DNA from: Pleodorina starrii | Taxonomy: Eukaryota > Chlorophyta > Chlorophyceae > Chlamydomonadales > Volvocaceae | DNA length: 64,000 nucleotides | Assembly (NCBI GenBank): GCA_030267565.1 | Contig: BRXU01000015.1 | Span: 1,549,001-1,613,000 of the forward strand | Direction of reading: 5' to 3' | Shown here: in pieces, positions 53,714 through 64,000 of the stretch | Layout: each line of letters starts with the position of its first letter | Position numbering within the stretch: position 1 is the first letter of the stretch | The notes under the pieces: model-generated | Told to the model about the DNA's origin: nothing | Seen by the model: only the letters and a program-made list of their open reading frames with translations | Database searches by the model: none | Translations under genes and position numbers: made by a program

Positions 53714-56614
53714 ATGGAGTACGTCAGCCCCGAGGGCCTGCGCGTGGACGGCCGCAGGCCCCGGGAGCTGCGTCGGATCAACTGCCAACTCGATGTGCTC
53801 TCTAGCGCCGATGGCTCCGCGATTTTCGAGATGGGAAACACCAAGGCAAGCAAAGCCGCGTGCCGCGCACGCTGGACCGAGGCCCCACGCCGGCAGCACC
53901 GCATCCGCTGATCCCGCCCCGCACCGGCATGCAAGCTGCCGAGCCGCCCGCCAGCACGCGCAATTACCGTCAGCAGCGGCACTGCCGCGACCAACGGCGT
54001 CAGTAGCGACTGCACAGTACGGCCCAACGGCGTGCACGCCGGCGCGGGCTGCCCTGGGGCGTCCTGACCCAGATTCTTGCAGCAGCCCCTCGCCATATCG
54101 ACCCCGGGGCATCGCTCCGCCCCCCCTCACCCCCGTGTCGCGGGACGCCACCGCCACCGGCCAGCCTTCCGCGGGTGCACCCCCGCTCCCGGAGGCATTG
54201 CCCCAAAAGGCCACCGCCGCGCCTGCCCACCATAACCCAGACGCGCCCGCCCATATCGTTGGGTGGGCCGCGCTCGGAAGCTCACCCACACACGACACGC
54301 GTTAGACCCTCCTCTCCTCGTCGCGGTACCACTCGAAACCATACACGTGGGCCGTACATTGTACCCACACGCAGCCTTCCATCGCGCGCTGCTGCCCGGC
54401 GATCCCTCGACCGCATGCCCGTCATCGCACCCAGGGGGTTGCTTGCCAGGTTTGCCGCGTGTGCCTCTATCGTCTCTCCGCCCCCGCAAATGTAGTTCTT
54501 CTTTTTCACCACCCTCCGGCCCCGGCCCCTGCGCAGGTGTTAGCCGCCGTGTTCGGGCCTCACGCCGTCACCAAGCGATCCGACCTGAAGGAGGACGCGG
54601 CGGTGGTGGTGTGCGAGTACTCCATGGCCGCATTCAGCACCGGTGGGTGACTGGCTGCCCGGACGGGGCGTAACGGTGGTGATGCCGCAGCTGTGGAGCG
54701 GAGGCGTGCATGTGTGGATGGTGCACGAGCACGGCTGCCATTCGCACGCAGCTATTCGGCACACACACACACCGCCTGGGGGATGCATGGCGTGTTGGCA
54801 CGTCTGGGCAACAGGGAGGGCCGCGCTGGGTGGCCTAGGCGCGGGTCGGCGAGACCAGTCAGCGCTGGCTGGCTGGTTGGTTAGTTGGCTGGAGGGTAAC
54901 AAACACCAAATCGCAGCGGAGGGGGCGGCTGCTGGGGCTGGCTTGCTGGGTAGACGGAGTGCGGGGGGGAGGGCTGCAGGGGCCCTGCTCGCCGGGGCGG
55001 TCCCAGCGCCTCGTTGTGGCTGGGGCCTTGGGGACACGCCGCCGTGCCTCGCCGTGGGTTCGCTCCCCATCAGTCGAGTGGCACGCGGGGAGGGGCCAAC
55101 GCCAAACGGTCGCGGTGGGGTGGGGGGGGGGTAGAGCGCAATGGCTCGCGCGGGGGTGGTAAGGCGGCGAATGGGTGCTTGGAGGGTGAGGGGGAGGAGG
55201 GCGCGGAGCGCTTCGCAGCGAGCTGATCCGGGCAGGCGCTCGGGCGCGGGCGCCCAGGGCACAGCCCAGCCCCTAACCAATTCCCTGCCCAGTCCACATA
55301 ACGCGTAAGGAACAGATGGCGGCCGCCGTTCGCTTTGGGTGGTGCTGTACCCGCGCTCCACGCTCGCAGTGCCGCCTTCCCTCGGGGGCCGCGGTGGTCC
55401 AGTCCCTCCCTGATCACTCCCCGGTCCCTCCCTCCCTGGTCCCTCCCTCCCTGGGCCCTGGTCCCTGGTCCCTGCCCAGGCGAGCGGCGGCGGCGCGGCA
55501 AGGGCGACCGGCGGTCCACCGAGCTGAGCATGGTCATCCGCAACACACTGGAGCAGGCCATTCTCACGGAGCTCATGCCGCGATCGCAGATCGACGTGTA
55601 CGTGCAGGTGAGGGGCCTGAGGTGCTGAGGTGCTGAGGCGCAGGTGCTGAGGTGCAAGTGGGGGGAAGGGGAAGGCTTGTTGGCCATCCATCCCCCTTCC
55701 CCCTCCCCTCCGCCTGCTTGCTGCAGCCAGCACCAACACTGCATCTCACTCTTTAACAAACGCCCCTCCACACCCTCCACCTTTTCCCCCACCGTCCGCG
55801 CGCCGCCCCGTCCCCATTTCTGCGTGTATAACCGAGGTAACCCGCAAGCGAGACCAGACCTTGAGGAAGAACCAACCATGACCCCCGGCGGCCTTTCCCC
55901 GGCTCCCTGCCCCCTCTCCCCCCATCCCCCCTGCAGGTGCTCCAGGCCGACGGCGGCACCCGCTGCGCCGCCATCAACGCCGCGGTTCTGGCGCTGTCTG
56001 CCGCCGGTGTGCCCCTGCGCGACCTGGTTGCCAGTGTGGCAGCTGGCCACCTGGACGGCACCCCGCTGCTGGACCTCAACTTCGCCGAGGACTCGGGCGG
56101 GGGTCCCGACCTGGCGGTGGCGCTGGCTCCGCGGCTGGGGCAGCTGGTGCTGGTGCAGATGGACAGCAGGCTGCCCGTGGACACGTTCCAGGTGGGGGAA
56201 GAGGGGGGGGGGGTTTGAAGAATGAATTTGCAACAAGGGGGAGGGCGGGGAGGGGGGGAAAGGGGGAGGTGGGGGTGTGGAGGAGGAGGGTAATACAGAT
56301 GAAAGCGCAGCGATGTGACGGGAGGCGGGAGCGGGCTGGGCGTGGGCTGGGGGCCAGGTATACCGTAGAAGTGAGTCCAGGCGAGCAGTTTATCCTTCAT
56401 GTTCCCCCTTCTCTCCCTCCCCCTCTCCGGGTGCTGCTGCGCACCACCCCCGGGCTGCCCTGACCCCCCCCCCCGCCCCCTCCGGCGGCGGTAGGCCGTG
56501 TTGGATCTGGCCCGCGACGGCTGCCGTACCATCAGCGGAGTCATGCGGGAGGCCCTCCTGGAGCACACCAAGCGGCTGGCGGTGGCGAGGGGCATGGTCA
56601 CCACCTCCTCCTGA
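53714..56614 (+). CDS. RRP41: Exosome core subunit RRP41 (EXOSC4), 5 exons
   Basis: Exons 53714-53845, 54537-54642, 55480-55607, 55937-56191 and 56495-56614 give 246 residues, against 245 for human EXOSC4. RRP41 is an RNase PH-fold subunit of the six-member exosome ring that processes and degrades RNA in nucleus and cytoplasm. In most eukaryotes the ring is catalytically inactive; in plants RRP41 keeps phosphorolytic activity. Visible family landmarks are SPEGLRVDGRRP, EMGNTKVLAAVFGPH, the basic GERRRRGKGDRR, LMPRSQIDVYVQVLQADGG, AAINAAVLALSAAGVPLRDL and LLDLNFAEDSGGGPDL. The D in the last would correspond to part of the phosphorolytic site. Intron 1 uses a GC donor. The gene is head to head with the CTD phosphatase. 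No TGTAA was found in the 600 bases after the stop. Confidence 0.96.
53846..54536 (+). other. GC-AG intron 1 of RRP41
   Basis: The donor is AAG|gcaagc. The join GNTK|VLAAVFGPH is exactly the conserved RRP41 sequence, so the non-GT donor is firm at protein level. Confidence 0.88.
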
Positions 56615-57758
56615 GAGTTGAGAGCCGGGGGAAGACGACCACCACACCCTACCACAGCCGCCGCTGCAGGCCACTGGCTGCAGGGCGGGAGGACCCGGCC
56701 GCCTGCGGCCGCAGCCTGGTTTGGGGGGCCTGTGCCCGCAGGCACCGGCGGCCGCAAGGCGCCCAAGCTAGGGCGGTGCTTGCAGCGGCAGCGACGACGG
56801 GGCAATGTGGTGGATTGGTTGTGTTGCTGTGATTAGAGGGGGACGGTCAGCGCCTGGGTCTGAGGCGGCAGCGACAATGACGGCGGTGGAAGGAAGAGGG
56901 GGGGTGTCCACGGGTTTCCTGCTATGGCAAAGGTGTTTGCGTTGCTGTCCTTTCGCCGTGGGGAGGATTGCCCATGCGTTCCGCGTCTGTCTGTGGGACT
57001 GTCTGCCGTTACCATCTCCCGGATCCGAAACGGGGGGCGCTGCATATGGCGCTGGTGACGAGAGGGGCCGTTTGAAGGAGCCGTGGGCGGTCTGCCAGAT
57101 GGAGGTGCGGAGATTGACTAGCGTACGGACGTCGAACCAGTTGTTGAGGAGGCGGGTGACGGGCGGTTTTGGGCGAGTGGACGTCGTGCCTTGTGACAGG
57201 TGGCGGCAAAAGACCGCTCGTGCGTTTTGGTTACATTTGTACGGCGTCTCGAGGCACGAGTACGGATTCGGGATCACTGTCCTCGAGTGCGAGTGCAGCG
57301 CGCTGTGTGCACACACACCCTCCGCAACCATGGCTGCTCCCCCGCGAATGGCAGCAGCGCGCCGGCCGTGTCTCGCCAAGCATGCACGCGGATCCCCGCC
57401 ATTCTCATGACGGAAAAATACACACACGCTTGCTCAGCGCAGCGGTAGGCTTTAGGTACGCTACTGTCTGGGTCCGCGTCCCCATCACACCACCACAAGC
57501 CCCCGCTCTCACCTCCCATGCCGGCATCACACACTTAACGTGCGCAATTAACCCGATCACGCGATTCGCATCGTCTCTCGCCCGCTTATCCGGGATCACG
57601 ATCACGACAAGCGTCACGAATATCATAATGGCCCCGAAGATCACAGCAGTCTCGATGACCGAAGGTCACGACCCCGGACGCGCAACACCCCGCTGTCCTC
57701 ATCCAATGCATCTTCCTCCTCCTCCTCGCATCTGCCTCTTACGGCATACCCCCTGCCT
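56615..57758. other. Convergent 3' region of RRP41 and the SOD gene
   Basis: These 1.1 kb hold the 3' UTRs of two convergent genes. TGTAA on the minus strand at 57231-57235 lies 524 bases beyond the SOD stop and is a good poly(A) candidate. The overlapping ORFs on both strands show no domain. Confidence 0.55.
57231..57235 (-). terminator. Candidate TGTAA poly(A) signal of the SOD gene
   Basis: The minus strand reads TGTAA 524 bases after the SOD stop codon. It is the only copy found in this gap. Confidence 0.5.
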
Positions 57759-59713
57759 TCAGCAGTACAGCGAGTCGATCCTGCCCGCCTTGGCATGCTC
57801 GTAGTTGGCCTGCATGGCAGCCCAGTTCACCAAGCCCACCCACATGGACAGGTACGACGCCCGTACATTGCGGTACTTGAGGTAGTACGCGTGCTCCCAC
57901 ACGTCCACGCCGATCAGCGGCACGCCCATGCTCGCCTCATTCGCAAATTGCATCATGACGGGGTTGTCCTGGTTGGGCGTGCTCACGATGCGCAGGGACC
58001 TGTCCGTGGGCCGGTACACCACCCAGGCCCAGCCGGAGCCAAACAGCGACCCGCCGGCGGCGCGCAGCGCATCCAGCATGGCGACGGGGCTGCCCCAGGT
58101 GGCATTGATCTTGGCGGCCAGCTCGGCGCCCAGGGCCGAGGGGCTGGAGCTATTGTAGGAGGTCATGATGCTGTGGGGAGGGGGGAGAGGCGGGCGGGAG
58201 AGAGGGGGAGGGAAGGATGTGGGAAGGGGGGAGAAGAGGAAGGAGCGCAGGCGGTGCTGGTTGCGGTAGGGGTGAGGAGGGCGGGCAGGGCTGGCTTGGG
58301 GTGGTGGCGTGCGCTTGGCACGCGTGTGCGCGCGCGTGGGCCGGCCAGCAGCGCAACCAGAGCGGCGTTGCGCCGTTCTCCTTCCATCCTTGCTCTGGCG
58401 CTGTCATTCCCACCCGAACCCGTCCGTCACGTACTACTTGACCATTCGTACCAAAGCCCCGGCGATGTGATATGGTCTACGATAACCGGGCGTGCCGTTA
58501 CGTGCAGCGGGAGATGAGGGAGGAGGCTTGCAGGCACGCGCACGCGCTCCGCCGCGGCGTAGTGCCCGCTAGCCTATCTCACCGCCAGAATATGGCGTGG
58601 TTGTACGCGCTGCCGGCGTTGTTGCGCAGGGCGGTTGTGTCATTCGGCAGCAGCTTGTGCTGGTTGGTGAAGGTGCGCAGGCCGACCTGCGTAGCGGGCA
58701 CACGGTTGCGAGTCTATTTGTGTCCATCTCCTTCTATCTGGGGCCCAGGGAAGAAGTTCGAGGACGTGGTGAGCTGGTGACCTACGAACCCTTCCCAACC
58801 GCCAACCGAGCTCTGCCCGTTGCCCGTCACGGCCCCGCAACGGCAAAATCAGTGCACTGAAAGTCACCGTTGGCAACGATAAGTGCATTGCCTAGAGCAT
58901 GGAATAGCAACAGACTGCAATGTGGAAAATCGTGTTTGTCATTCCTTACGCCGCTCAACATCCAATTCGACACCGCTACTGTGCTTCTTTGACCTTTCAT
59001 CGCTACAGTCACATGCGTCCATGCAACCCTACCTTCTGAACAATTTCGGCAAGCGGCAAGCTTCGCAGGGACGGGTAGCGCGCCAGGACAGCGTTCACCG
59101 TATTGATGGCACCCTGCATGTAAGAGTGCAGCAGAGGAAGTTTTTTTGTCAAATTCTGAAAAGGCAAATTTAGCAGTAGAAGTCAATTGGGCGTCGCTTG
59201 CTGCAGTCAGACGAAAAGGTGACGGGAACGGGTTGCGCACGCGCCGTCTGGCTGTTCGATACACGCCCACACGCGCCACATGCCCCACAACTCGCATGCA
59301 GGCCGCCGCAACTTCTTTTTAAGTCAACGTCCACCGCGAATAAGAATCGACTTACCCCTGCGTGGCGAACGTAGTGCAAAAACATCGTTTCATTATCAAT
59401 CGCCGGAAGATACCCATCGTAGGGCAATGGGAGAGGTGGAGCGCCAAAGGTGGTGTTCGCGGTGGTGTTGTAGGTGGGGCAGCCCCGCATAGGCCTCCTG
59501 TGAATTCAAGAAGTGCCACGACGTTCAAAAGCTTGCAAATCGACGATACCCAAATGTCAGCAGCCAGTTGAATGTAAGCATTAGTCGAGTGACAAAAGGT
59601 GTCCGTCGTAAAGGCGTCAAGTTAACTTACGACGCGTGCGCGACAGAAAGCAGTTGGAGCACCAGGACAGGGAAAGCGAGTGGCGCCAGCGGCGCCATAC
59701 CACGAGAACCCAT
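57759..59713 (-). CDS. Predicted secreted Mn-type superoxide dismutase, 5 exons
   Basis: Transcript-order exons 59631-59713, 59356-59497, 59033-59155, 58583-58686 and 57759-58170 give 287 residues. It dismutates superoxide to hydrogen peroxide and oxygen. Metal ligands are His69 (LPYDGYLPAIDNETMFLH), His146 (YNHAIFW), Asp240 and His244 (DVWEHAYY). Gln218 in STPNQDNP is the Mn-type position. FGSGWAW is conserved. Residues 1-27 (MGSRGMAPLAPLAFPVLVLQ then LLSVAHA) form a signal peptide, and there are seven N-X-S/T sequons (38, 42, 63, 76, 131, 157, 173), so it is probably extracellular or in the secretory path rather than mitochondrial. Oddity: about 11 extra residues (74-84) sit between His73 and His85-Ser-Tyr87, in the helix that normally carries His30 to Tyr34. 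They come from the first codons of exon 3, and no alternative acceptor removes them. Volvocine algae are known to have several Mn-SODs, so a paralogue is likely. Confidence 0.9.
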
Positions 59714-60424
59714 TGTATGTATTATCACGAAAACGTGGTCTACACTAGCAGGATATGGCACCGGTTCATGTATGCGTGTAGCCCTCCGAAACCACAGTGC
59801 TCGTACCCAGCAGGGCAACTTTCCACTAGGACCCTTGCGCGAAACGGGCTGCACAGGGAACCTATTGATTACTTGTACGGTATAAAACGCTCAATAACCT
59901 CTCAGCTCGCTTAGTCAGTGCGTGGTCTCGGCTGACGCTTCGATAGCTGCAACTCATCCGAAGCCCAAGGGGAAGCCGATATTACAGTCGGTTATCACAG
60001 CAGTTGTCCTTTGGTTTGGTCGGACAGTTCGTATAGTTGCGGACGCTACGCGTCCAGGGGTCGGAGGTTTCCTGGTCGGACGAGTCCGTCTAGGATGCTG
60101 GGAGGTGATCGATTTCTGGAGTTACATAAAGATGACATGGTGCAATTGTACTGGTCACCTTTAAACGAATAACGCTGCATGTCTTCGGATGGCGCAAATG
60201 GCGATACATTCTTCTGGAGTGTAGGGCGGGGCCGGCAGGGTAGCAGGGGGGAGCACCGCGCCCAATGCGCCCGGGTTTGCTCAAGAGCCTGGACTGACCC
60301 ATCTCAGAACCTGCCTCGCGTCAGTTGCAACTCGCAGTCAATGCAGTTTCTATAGGTATTTACAAAAACCCGTGGCGAAACTGCAGTGCGGCGTGTCGAT
60401 AGATGCCGTCCGTCGGTTCCGTGT

Positions 60425-60720
60425 GTATGTGCTTGGTATAGTGGGCTCCGGACTCGAGAACAGCACAGCCAACGAGCCAGCTGGCCGCGCACTGCACCGG
60501 AGGCGACCAGCTCAGCTGAGGCGCTCCAAGACCAGGCCTGACCAGGCAGCACGAGTCACCCAGACAGGAACGCGTATGCCCTGGGGAAAGGCTAAGAAAC
60601 CCGCAGCCACGTGGGAGTTTGCCATTGGGCTCCCAAACTGGCGGCGGGCCCCGGCCCCCCACAAGAAACCCCACGAGCAGACCTGACAGCAACTCGCAGA
60701 CTGCAACTAAACGAGGCATG
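60425..60720 (-). repeat. Dispersed repeat family, copy 2
   Basis: Its minus strand aligns to the plus strand at 62020-62275 from gttgctgt-aggtctg through ggccggggcccg to gcagtgc-cgg. Conceptual peptides agree too (LVGFLVGGRGP against LVRVFVGGRGP). It ends in ccggagcccact. Confidence 0.75.
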
Positions 60721-62019
60721 TGCTCTAGAAACCCCAAATATGAATAGAAGAAACCAGGTGAGCTTATAGCTAATCGTGCATCTGACACAATCCGCAAAGT
60801 GATGCTGTCCCACAGCGTTCCACCCCTCGCGGTATTCCTAGGGCTGCGAAGCCCCAAAGGCGGCCCCAGACCTACCCCACCGGGAACACACGTGCAGCAA
60901 ACAAGTGTGTCGAAGGGACCGCACTACCGCAGTGGCTCTATCTCTGTCTCCCTCCCATGTCTCGCTTCGTGAAGGCACTGGGGAGTCGGCATGCCAGGAT
61001 GAACAGGCTGGCGTGGCCCGGATCGGGCAATGGAGGGCACGTGAGGGCGACGGTGATACGCGGGTGAGCACGAGGTTGACGGTGCCCTCGTTCCGAAGCC
61101 TGTGCGAACGCATACGGCATGTTGGTCCTTTGGGACCGCACGTCGACCGCAGCCTTACAGACTACCGCCGCCCTACAGACTACCCTAAGATTCCGTGCAG
61201 GGCCCCTCATTGAAATACACGCACCCTATCGTGTAGGAAGCTGGGCTGCAGTTGCGCGGTTGCATCGCTACGGTAATTAGGACGTTTGGCTGTTTATGCG
61301 GTGCCTATGCTGGCAAATCAATAAGTGAGGGCTCCGTGGTCAGCGGCCTGTGTATATGTTGATGGACAGGGGTAGGCAGCGAGGCGGCGGTTGTTGAGTA
61401 TCCCCTCGCCGCCCCAATTACATCTCTGCGCTTTCGCCTCTGTTGCCCCTGGACCGCTGGATGCCGTCGTCTGTGGGCTTGCCCGGCGGCGTAGGCTGTG
61501 GTTTACCAATCGACGTGAGCTGTCGGCCATCGGTTACTTTTTGGGGGGGGAGGTTTGGGGCGGGGGGAAGTTTGGCTGGTCCAGGCTGTCGGTCATCGGT
61601 TTGTTTTGTGGTCCACGCCCCGAGGGGCCCGCAGGAGTGTTTGTTTCCAAGTTCCGAGTAAGATCGAGGGCGTCTACGTGTACTGGGGGGGGCCATGGAC
61701 GGTCGCCATAGAGCACGGGCGCCGGTTCATAGATACGGTCATGATGGCGGTTTCTGCTCCCCATTCTTTGAGTCCCAGTCTTCCGGAGAGGGCCATCAGT
61801 TACGTGGCGGTTGACTTCTGGAGCGGGCTTCGGGGTTCCGCTGCCCTGGGGCTCCCGCGGAAACGGTGGAAGTCGGCGAGTCCCGGCTACCCGTTCTTCT
61901 CATAGGTGGTTTCGGAGGGGCCGCTGTCCTAACGGCCAGGGGGGCCGCAACCGATGGATCAGCGTTTCGCCGGCCCGTTGGGTAGGTCTGAGCTTGTATC
62001 GTTGGCACAGCTGGGGCAG

Positions 62020-62275
62020 GTCGCCTTTGCAGTTGCTGTTAGGTCTGTTGGTGCGCGTCTTTGTGGGTGGCCGGGGCCCGTGGCCAATGGGGAAGCCTCA
62101 TGGCTGGTTGTTGTGCGCTTGCCTTGGGTTCGCTCGTTGCTGCCTGGCTGGCTCGTGCTGTTTGGCCTGCCTAGCCTGTTTGGCCGGTCTGGCCTGTTTG
62201 CGCTTTCCTTCGCTCTGGTCATGTTCGCTGCAGTGCACGGTCCGCTGGCACGCTGGCTTTAACTTTCGAATGACC
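62020..62275 (+). repeat. Dispersed repeat family, copy 3
   Basis: Inverted relative to copy 2, about 1.3 kb away. Roughly 70-80% similar by eye over the best 100 bases. Confidence 0.75.
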
Positions 62276-63272
62276 CTTCAGATGGTATGGGGACACTGCA
62301 ACGAACGCAATCGATTGAGGGGCGGACTGCAGGGGCTGGCAGGCTGGCTGCCTGGCTCGTGTGTTGGTTACAGCTGTAGGTTGCAGTTTTCTTTGCGACA
62401 CATAACTTTTTTGGCCATTAAAGTAGGCCTACTTTCCTAAAAACAATTGCAACAAGGTATCCTCGACCTTTTTTACGTGTGTGGATTGCTGCCAGGGCCT
62501 TATGGAGAGGGATCTAGACCGCTTGGCGGGCGGACATTCTCTCACCGACGTGATCGACAGGGAAGGACAGGGACAGGCGCACCCTGACGCACATACGCGC
62601 ACGAACGCACGCGCATCGCGCACGCCGTTACACGCACGCGCCCAGCGCGCGCCAAAAAGAGCAGCATAGGCCCGTGCCGGACTCTGTGCATTTGGTGAAT
62701 TATTTGCCATTGGGCCTCGCCGTGGTGGTTCAATGGGGGTATTGGGCTGGGGGTGAAGCCTGCTCTCAAAGCAAATTTTTGCACAAAGGCAAGGAATTGT
62801 CCCTCAGGTTACAGGTTTGAGATCGGGTAATGCGCTGAAAATTTTTCAGCAAAAAAATACACTGGTCGATGCTCGACTCGTTGGTTTGAGGCATATCCCT
62901 ACGCATGTCTCAGCACCTGATCAACGTACTGAGATTTCCCCCCTGGAACCCAGAAGCTTGCTGTAGACTGGCACAGGAGTCCAGTGGCCACGACGGGACC
63001 ACGAGTCCACGACCCATTTGTTCGATCGAGCTACCTTAACCTGGATGTTTTCGCGGATCCCTGCAGAATTGTGGAGATGAACGATATTTATCTCCTTGAA
63101 TACTAGGAGATCCAGTATATGTCGAGCCTCCGGAGTTGTCAAGTTCTGTTGGTAAGGCTTCCAACCACCAACTGTCATACAAACTTTCCGACGATGTGTG
63201 CAAACTTGCACGCACAAAGTCATTATAGTAAGCTTGGGACCTTCAGGGGATGGTTAGCGTGCTGACGCAACA

Positions 63273-64000
63273 ATGAAAAGGGCTTTTGTTTCTCGGGTCC
63301 TTGGCCCGTCTTTACCACAGACAGGGCTTCTTAGGCCGCCAACCATCCGTTGCGTGGCCGTAAATGCGAGACGCACTCTCAAGGCCGAGGAACCCGCGGA
63401 GGAGGCCCTGACGCCGGCGGCGGATGCCACCCTAGCACAACCCAAACGCACGCGGAAGTCCCGAACGACCGCAGTGGCCGCAGAAGAAACTGCTTTGGAG
63501 CTCGAATTGGAGGCAGCTGCGCCCACAAGCCGTAGCCGGCGGAGCAAAACTGTTGACGAGACGATTGAGGCTGCAGAGGAGGCTGCGGAGACCAAGCCCA
63601 AGCGAAGCAGCCGGAAGAAAAGCTCGGAAGCCGCCTTAGACTACAATTCAGCAGCAGCAGCGCTCGATGAAGCGGCGGGAGTTGACGGTGGCGATGCCGC
63701 AATAACGGAATCGGCCGCATCCAAGCCGAAGCGGGCCACGCGCAGGAAATCTGCAGCGGCGGACGGTGACAGCGCGGAAGCTGAGGCCGCAGCCGATGCC
63801 AAGCCCAAGGCCAAGCGCGCGTCGAAGAAGGCCAAGGAGCCGGAGGTCCCCGACGTGGTCTCGACGCGCAGCCGGCGCAAGGCTCCGGAGGACGTGGACG
63901 CGGAGCCCGTAGAGGAGGTTCCAGCCGTCACCGCGGCTGTGGTGGCGGCCAAACGCAGGACGTCGAGCCGGCGGGGCGGCCGGTCCTCCGGCGCCTCCAA
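63273..64000 (+). CDS. Predicted plastid-targeted protein with Lys/Arg-rich repeats (5' part only)
   Basis: The frame is open from the ATG at 63273 to the window end, 242 codons, with no intron needed. Residues 1-35 (MKRAFVSRVLGPSLPQ, then RCVAVNARR) are basic, Ser/Leu-containing and free of acidic residues, like a volvocine chloroplast or mitochondrial transit peptide with a VAVNA-type cleavage site. The remainder alternates acidic Ala/Glu stretches with short basic clusters (KPKRTRKSR, SRSRRSK, KPKRSSRKK, KPKRATRRK, KPKAKRASKKAK, STRSRRK, AKRRTSSRRGGR). This resembles the tails of histone H1 or AT-hook-like DNA-binding proteins. Such tails also occur as disordered N-terminal extensions of organellar translation factors. 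No catalytic domain is within view, so I give no function. A minus-strand ORF over the same bases is a shadow. Confidence 0.7.
   Translation, partial: MKRAFVSRVLGPSLPQTGLLRPPTIRCVAVNARRTLKAEEPAEEALTPAADATLAQPKRTRKSRTTAVAAEETALELELEAAAPTSRSRRSKTVDETIEAAEEAAETKPKRSSRKKSSEAALDYNSAAAALDEAAGVDGGDAAITESAASKPKRATRRKSAAADGDSAEAEAAADAKPKAKRASKKAKEPEVPDVVSTRSRRKAPEDVDAEPVEEVPAVTAAVVAAKRRTSSRRGGRSSGAS

Larger units (their letters stand above)
59714..63272. other. Intergenic region with inverted dispersed-repeat copies
   Basis: This holds the SOD promoter on the left and the promoter of the plastid-protein gene on the right. The middle contains two oppositely oriented copies of a repeat family (60425-60720 minus, 62020-62275 plus). 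A 116-codon ORF at 61555-61905 and a 100-codon minus ORF at 62921-63223 have no recognisable motif. A near-perfect 17-base palindrome lies at 62834-62850 (GCTGAAAA, T, TTTTCAGC). Confidence 0.5.

Noticed and set aside
54540..56236. Two minus-strand ORFs of about 390-400 codons
   Set aside because: They are antisense to RRP41 exons and introns, and the RRP41 reading is unambiguous.
61555..63223. ORFs 61555-61905 (+) and 62921-63223 (-) as small genes
   Set aside because: No start context, splice partner or known motif. The second lies in an AT-rich promoter region and may be a transposon remnant at most.

Overview
The window looks like nuclear DNA of a volvocine green alga (Chlamydomonas/Volvox group). 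The evidence is very GC-rich exons cut by many short GT-AG introns, TGTAA-type polyadenylation signals, long Ala/Pro/Gln/His homopolymer stretches inside proteins, an extracellular Ser-Pro-rich rod glycoprotein, and intergenic DNA full of microsatellites. No prokaryotic operon features are present. All gene models were spliced by hand, using splice consensus, phase agreement between exons and conserved protein motifs. In every complete model the exon lengths add up to a multiple of three.

Layout, left to right. (1) 46-5244 (+): a trimethylguanosine synthase (TGS1) with an extremely long low-complexity N-terminal region. (2) 8857-11231 (-): a 156-residue EF-hand protein. It lies head to head, about 640 bp away, with (3) 11873-20266 (+): a 992-residue protein that starts like the ciliary dynein assembly factor DNAAF1/LRRC50 and then carries an F-box. 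(4) 23115-28583 (-): a secreted hydroxyproline-rich glycoprotein with a globular N-terminal domain, a proline rod of about 550 residues and a Cys-containing C-terminal domain. (5) 28584-33375: repeat-bearing intergenic DNA. (6) 33376-35406 (+): a Pro/Gln-rich protein with a CUE-like end. (7) 36255-39226 (+): SPRY plus Mib/HERC2-repeat exons, followed in the same splice phase by (8) 39645-46921 (+): a two-CUE, DUF1771 and Smr protein of the Cue2/N4BP2/CID7 type. Items 7 and 8 may be one gene. (9) 51749-53255 (-): an SCP/FCP-type CTD phosphatase, head to head with (10) 53714-56614 (+): the exosome subunit RRP41. (11) 57759-59713 (-): a predicted secreted Mn-type superoxide dismutase. (12) 63273-64000 (+): the start of a predicted plastid-targeted protein with Lys/Arg-rich repeats, cut by the window edge.

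Functionally, four units act on RNA or the transcription machinery: TGS1, RRP41, the CUE-Smr protein and the CTD phosphatase. Two genes share a divergent promoter and may both be ciliary (EF-hand and DNAAF1-like). Two are secreted (rod glycoprotein and SOD).

The most unusual points are two domain combinations (DNAAF1-type LRR with F-box in one exon; SPRY-Mib with CUE-Smr), four GC-AG introns among about sixty placed, a 37-bp-arm foldback in an intron, exon-sized duplications around the SPRY gene, and an 11-residue insertion at the SOD active-site helix.
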